NCBI GenBank assembly: GCA_020698575.1
Contig: CM036256.1
Coordinates: forward strand, 14,337,908 to 14,401,907
Length of the DNA stretch: 64,000 bases
Reading direction: 5' to 3'
From: Bostrychus sinensis
Lineage: Eukaryota; Chordata; Actinopteri; Gobiiformes; Eleotridae
Part shown: positions 59,042 to 64,000 of the stretch, piece after piece
How the letters are laid out: the number at the start of each line of letters is the position of its first letter
Position numbering within the stretch: the stretch's first letter is position 1
The notes under the pieces: model-generated
What the model saw: the letters and a program-made list of their open reading frames with translations, nothing else
What the model was told of the DNA's origin: nothing
The model's database searches: none
Made by a program: the position numbers and the translations under genes

Positions 59042-62000
59042 ATGATGGCCCTAAGTTTTCTGCTGCTTGTTCTCGTCGTGAACTTTGCAGCTTCTGCTAA
59101 ACCAGGTAGGCTACGGTATGCATGTTTATGTTTCAGTAAAGTATCATGGCAGTCTCTTTTTTTTAACTGCTTTAACAAATACAATTTTATTGGTTATTAA
59201 TGTAACTGATTGCCTTATTTTGGTCTGTGCACTGGTCTCGGTCTTGGTACACTAGGGTCTCGGACAGGTGTTGGTCTTGATTACTGAGGTCTTGACTGTT
59301 GCATGTTATAATGCAGTTTAACTCTTTAACTCTGGTGGAGTGTAAAAGGAAGATTGTCCATATACTTGCAGTTTAAAGATGAAAACAGGGACAAAGGCAA
59401 TGCTTTGTGCCAGCCATGACTTTATCTCTAAAATATTTAAAAACATCTAAAAACATGAGTTGTCCCACTGATGTAGTCATTCCTAACCTATCCATCCTTG
59501 CACTCCCAAAGAAAAACTCAACATCTTCAGCTCTGCCTCTTGTTATTAGTTGCTACTAGATAGAAATACTAAATCCTAAGTACAAAACATTAATAGAAAA
59601 CCATTAATTAAAAAAGAGTAAGTTAAGGACATGGCATTATATATCCCACTTCTCTTCTCTTCAGGAAGTTGTGTGGGTCGCTGTGGCGAAGCCTTCACGA
59701 GGGGACAGCTGTGCAAGTGCGATCCACAGTGCGTGGCTCACAATGAATGCTGCCAGGATTTCCAGGCTGTGTGCACAATGGGTATGCAGAAAAAAAAATT
59801 TGATAGCCTACATTCAAAAATCCCTTCTATTTGTTCTCATTAAAGCATTTAAGACTCAAGCAACTTTCAAAATATGTCTTTCTCAGCTCAGTCCTGCAGG
59901 GGGCGCTGTGGTGAGCCCTTCAGACGCGGACGGCTGTGCCACTGTGACCCTCAGTGCGTCCAGTTCAACACCTGCTGTCAGGACTACCACCCGCACTGTG
60001 GTACTGTGTTTTTAAGTGTTTTATGTGTTTTATGACCTGAAGGCTGAAAAAAAAATATATAAAGCAACACGACATTGGTTATTGTCAATATATGGCGTCT
60101 TATGTAGGATTTTATTTTATTATATTTTTTTCCCCAAATAACCTGTACAAAACAAGTCAGGGAAGGAAGGAGAAATTTTCATATGATACTTTTACTTGAG
60201 TAAATGCTTGCTCCTTTATCTGTACTTTTACTTAAGTAAAAAAATGGAGTACTTCTTCCACCACTGCTTGTATGAATAAAATATTTACACAAGATAATTA
60301 CAAGGTTGACAACACCAGAAATATTCAGAGTCCAGACTGTTATGCAGGATTTTATGTAAAGTTGAAATTGATCTGAAGAAAGATTCGTTGGCTTTGTCAC
60401 TTAAAGTTAGTATTGGACAAACTGAAAATGTGTTTAATATAAGGGAACCACCACAAAAATATGTGTATTTTGAGGAAAATTTATTATAAAAGAAGTAAAA
60501 AATAAAATAAAAAAAATCAAGATGGTGAAGGAGTTACAGATTATTGTTTTCTGTGTTTTTGTTCAGATGCCAGAGTATCACAACAGAAAGGATATGTGCC
60601 TGCAAGACTCACCACTAGAGGCGAGTTGATCACTGCCTCATTACAGACCAGTACTGTATTTAATTACTTACAATTATTCTTTTTCAGGACATCGTAGAAC
60701 GCACAATGACAGAAGGAGGTCGAACAGTGAAAGCGAGGAAAGGTTATCATGTAGGTGGCGTTTTTATGCAAACCATTTTTAGCTGTATAGTGCAGTTGTA
60801 ATCATTCGTTACGTCTTTTGCAGCGAGACATCCTTGTAAGCCCGGTGCTCAGTGTGTCATAGGTTCAGCACCAAGATATGTTTCCACAGGTTTACACACC
60901 AACCCACACCTACAAGGTTTAGTATGCCTGTAATGTTATCTCAAAAAAAATATCTTGTAGGATTTCATTGGTTATAGGGGTATTTTCTTCTTTGTTTGCA
61001 GCCAGTGTACCTCTACAGCCTGTTTACCTTCCTCCTCCTCCTCCTCCTCCTGCTCCTCCCAGAGCTGCTGGAAAAGTAGATTTTCACCTGGTGCTTTCAA
61101 GACCAAATCCAGGTGGGACTGCAGTTGTCTTAAAAATCCCACGTTTTGCATCCATTTCTGTAGTTTCACATGTTCAGATACACCAATAATTACATCCTGC
61201 TCAGGATAAACAGGATGTAATTAAACAGGATAACACTCCCCATAATTCCAGCAGTTGGTTCTGTTTTAGTTTTTGCTTTTTTTTTTTTTTTTTTAAATCA
61301 AGCATGTAGTACTGCACTATGAACATCATTTGCAAATATTCACAAATGCTGGCAAGTGTCAGCCATACAAAATATGCACAATGTAAAACAAAGTGTCATG
61401 TAGACTAAACAGCTTTAATCATTGTTGGGAAAGTGTTTGAGAGACTCACAATCTCAGTGGCAACCTTTTGAAATAAAATACAAACAACACAACACAAGAA
61501 GGGGGAGGCTAAGTATGAAAGAAAACCATAGCATTATGAAATTAGGGGTTAAGTAAGAATCATTCCTCTTAAATTAATATCTGATTTGACCAAAGATTTA
61601 TCTGTCTGTTCATGAAGTTTTCATCTTACAGTTTTTGGTCTGTTTTGTCTAGGTTTGATTGTCCCAGCAGCAGGCCTCATACCAAGACCCGATCCCCTCC
61701 ATGACCTAGCTGCAGCTCTGGGACTCTCTCTACTGCCTGAGAGAGGTGAGAACAAATTTGGATACACATTAGATATGATTATGAACGTAAATAACATCAG
61801 AATTGTTTACCAACTGGTTATTGTCTGTATTAGGATGGCTGGATGACCTGTGCAGTGATTATCCCATCAGTGGACTTACTGCTCTGAGCAATGGGACCAT
61901 TGTGATATTTAAAGGTTAGTCAGAAGCCAAGTTAAATTCAGCTTTTATTCAGTTTTATAGTTGTGGTTTAAAAAAAGGTTCCCTGTTTGTGAAGTGGTTA

Positions 62001-63579
62001 ATTTCCCATGTCTTTGGAGTGGTTGGACTCCTGAGCTGCCTAAAACTCAGAAAGGGCATGTCAGGAAGTGCATCTGGCATAAAAACCTACATAATGATAA
62101 AGAGTACAGTATTTTTGATTAGTACAGTGACATAACAGAAACTCTTCTATGTTTTTAGGAGAGTTGTTCTGGACCGTGGACCCAGCGACCCATTTCATCA
62201 GTCGTCCATACAGTATCTCCAAAACTCTAGGCGTCCCATCTCATATCGACACTGTCTTCACACGAAGCAACTGTCAAGCAAATGTCTACATCATCAAGGT
62301 AAAGTCTTTGTAAACTCAGACCAGTCCTAGTTAAGTCTTGGCATAAAACTAAATAGAATCTACCATTACACCCATTTTAGGGAAATCTTTACTGGCGTCT
62401 GGACAGAAACCTAGTCCTTGAGCCTGGATTCCCTAAGCCTCTGTCCCATGAGTTTCCAGGACTGACTCCAGGCCTCACTGCGGCTCTGGCGGCTCCGGCC
62501 ACAGTGAGCCGAGCTGAGACTGTGTTCTTTTTCAGGAGAGGTACATGGGACTGGCTTTGTGTTGAAAGTTAGCATTGAATAAAACAAGAAAAGAAGCCTA
62601 AAAGCATTACATGCATGAATTTTCTTGTCCATTTTCTGTAGGTGAAATCATGCAGCGCTTTACCTTCCCTTCAAGTAACATTCCTGCCTGTGGTATTACT
62701 CCAAGAGGTTTTATCAAGACACAGTTGGTTCGCCAGGGCGGTCAGTAAAATCACAAAATGTTACAAAATACAATTACTTTTTACAATTATTAGATCTAGA
62801 ATATATATAATATGAGAACGAACTATTTCTTTATCTCTAGAAGTGCTGCTGAGTCAAGAAATTCACCTGAAAATATCTATGAAGGGATTTCCTGTCCCGG
62901 TCACCTCTGCTCTGTCTGCACCCATCCCGCTCAGGCGTGACCAATACGAGCACTATATCTTCTCTGGACGTAAGAAACAAACAGTATATCTGAGTTAAAT
63001 ATATATTTGCAAAATCCTATTTCATGGGATGTCCTGGATCTGGTTAGTGTAGTTACCATTTGTGTTTGATTGTGTAACTAATTATTTCTAATGTCCTTTG
63101 AGACATCTGCTGTTGTGATACTGGGCCATATAATTAAAACTGAATTGAATTGAATGAATACATCAGAGGAACAGCTCATGGCTGGGATAGTTTTGAAAAG
63201 TATAGAGGAGGGATATCCCTAAGGTTAGTGCTGCCAGGAAGGAGGCCAAGAGTTAGACCGATAACAAGAAGTTAGTTAGCATAAGAAAAATTAAGAATAT
63301 GAATAAATAGAGGCAAATGATTTCCTGAACAGCTGAAAGACAATGGTATGATGCAATTTTAACACAAAACTCACTGTACCATCTTTCTCCACAGCTCTGT
63401 TCTTCAGTGTCACAGTGACGGAAGACCTGCCCACTCTGGTCAAACCGGACCACCCTCCTCCGGTCGTCCTGAGCCCTCCCGTAGCCATGGAGACCAGCAT
63501 GACTAATGTCATCACGGTGATCGGTGACCCTCCACAACCCGAAAACTCCCTCAGAGTCTGGCTTCAGTGTGCCGCATAA
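59042..63579 (+). CDS. prg4: Proteoglycan 4 (lubricin)-like secreted protein without a long mucin domain
   Basis: Fourteen coding exons: 59042-59105, 59665-59781, 59887-60000, 60567-60650, 60688-60750, 60824-60889, 61002-61112, 61653-61745, 61834-61914, 62159-62298, 62381-62540, 62642-62740, 62841-62969 and 63395-63579. All are in phase, 1,506 nt, 501 aa. Residues 1-19 are a signal peptide (MMALSFLLLVLVVNFAASA). Two somatomedin-B domains follow, residues 22-60 and 61-98, each with eight Cys (CVGRCGEAFTRGQLCKCDPQ and CRGRCGEPFRRGRLCHCDPQ). Residues 99-210 are a short basic, Ser/Arg then Pro-rich linker in place of the usual long mucin. Hemopexin-like repeats start near residue 245 (ALSNGTIVIFKGELFWTVDP, KGNLYWRLD), and a conserved C-terminal region follows. 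Two SMB domains plus hemopexin favour prg4 over vitronectin; which teleost paralogue is not clear. Exon 60567-60650 is least sure: a GC donor at 60620 or skipping also keep frame. Confidence 0.88.
60170..60275. repeat. hAT-like fragment (TACTTTTACTTAAGTA) in a prg4 intron
   Basis: TACTTTTACTTGAGTAAA, then TACTTTTACTTAAGTAAA and GAGTACTTCTTCCACCACTG, matches the TIR-proximal sequence of a widespread fish hAT family as I remember it. Traces of the same words occur at about 14,700 and 56,525-56,650. Confidence 0.55.
62040..62100. repeat. Dispersed repeat family, copy 4 (partial), in a prg4 intron
   Basis: Only GTCAGGAAGTGCATCTGGCA and the following TAAAAACC are preserved. Confidence 0.5.
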
Positions 63580-64000
63580 AAAACTACTACTGCTGCTACT
63601 ACTACAGGGCTATTAGCAGAAACCACACTACACTAGATATTACCTCTGGGTGTGACTTTATGTAAGTTTAGTCTTCTGCAAGGTGTTCACAGTTGCACCA
63701 AAAACAAATTCAAGCTTTAAAAAAAAAAGGAGGGGGGTATTAAAAAGAGGAAGAAAGGGCAAAAGTGTAGAAAAAACATCACTTAACCTTAATAATCTTA
63801 ACCTTTATTAATAAAACAACTGTATTTAGGGGTTCAGAGACAGCATCAAATCACATAATTACAAATCTAGACATGACTTCATGAATAAATGTGGTGCACA
63901 AAATAGAAAACTAAATGTTTACAATAGACAAGCTCACAAAGAAAACTTTAATCTTTATACTACATACTGTGCAGCACATTCATTGAAACACTAGAAATGC
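63580..64000 (+). other. prg4-like 3'UTR and downstream flank
   Basis: Follows the TAA. Contains a (CTA/CTG) triplet run at 63,584-63,605, an A-rich run at 63,719-63,728 and a candidate poly(A) signal AATAAA near 63,810. Confidence 0.5.

Noticed and set aside
59042..63579. Vitronectin as the identity of the SMB-hemopexin gene
   Set aside because: Vitronectin has one SMB domain with an RGD nearby; this protein has two SMB domains and no RGD in the linker.

Overview
This is a 64 kb piece of a teleost fish genome. It is AT-rich vertebrate DNA with spliced genes, GT-AG introns and long intronic deserts. Rex3-type RTE retrotransposon sequence, a fish L1, hAT-like remnants and other dispersed repeats typical of teleosts support the assignment. 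All gene models were read by eye from splice signals, reading-frame continuity and remembered family sequences; no alignment was run.

Layout. (1) About 1-37 kb: the 5' half of a GREB1-family gene, most likely greb1l, on the minus strand. Sixteen coding exons lie between 24 and 9,897 and encode about the first 887 residues; the rest lies off the left edge. A non-coding exon sits at 12,084-12,192, and a CpG-rich patch with a strong minus-strand donor near 37.1 kb is a candidate promoter and first exon. The intervening intron sequence holds a 3.2 kb minisatellite of about 109 copies of a 29-bp unit (21.5-24.7 kb) and many degenerate repeats. (2) 38.9-41.2 kb: dusp12 (YVH1 phosphatase), complete, minus strand, seven coding exons, 295 aa. 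(3) 41.6-49.8 kb: a young endogenous retrovirus-like element on the minus strand. Its two 542-bp LTRs differ at 4 positions and a 4-bp target duplication flanks it. It keeps gag and protease but shows no reverse transcriptase, integrase or env, and a 5'-truncated L1 is nested inside it with its own 17-bp target duplication. (4) 49.9-51.4 kb: an intronless 498-codon gene of unknown function, plus strand. It is head-to-head with dusp12, so the retroelement appears to sit in what was a short divergent promoter. (5) 52.0-55.9 kb: a TA-flanked inverted-repeat element made of two opposed 20-bp arrays, then a broken Rex3 retrotransposon with a perfect 36-bp palindrome at its break. (6) 56.2-57.5 kb: a divergent histone H2A ending in the H2A.X-type SQEF motif, with a 5'UTR intron and a normal poly(A) signal. 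(7) 59.0-63.6 kb: a prg4 (lubricin)-like gene with 14 coding exons, two somatomedin-B domains and a hemopexin-like C-terminal region, without a long mucin domain.

The host genes do not form a pathway; they are ordinary vertebrate neighbours. The most unusual features are the repeat architecture: the nested retroelements splitting a probable divergent promoter, the long minisatellite with CpG-decay-like variants, and the opposed-array inverted element.
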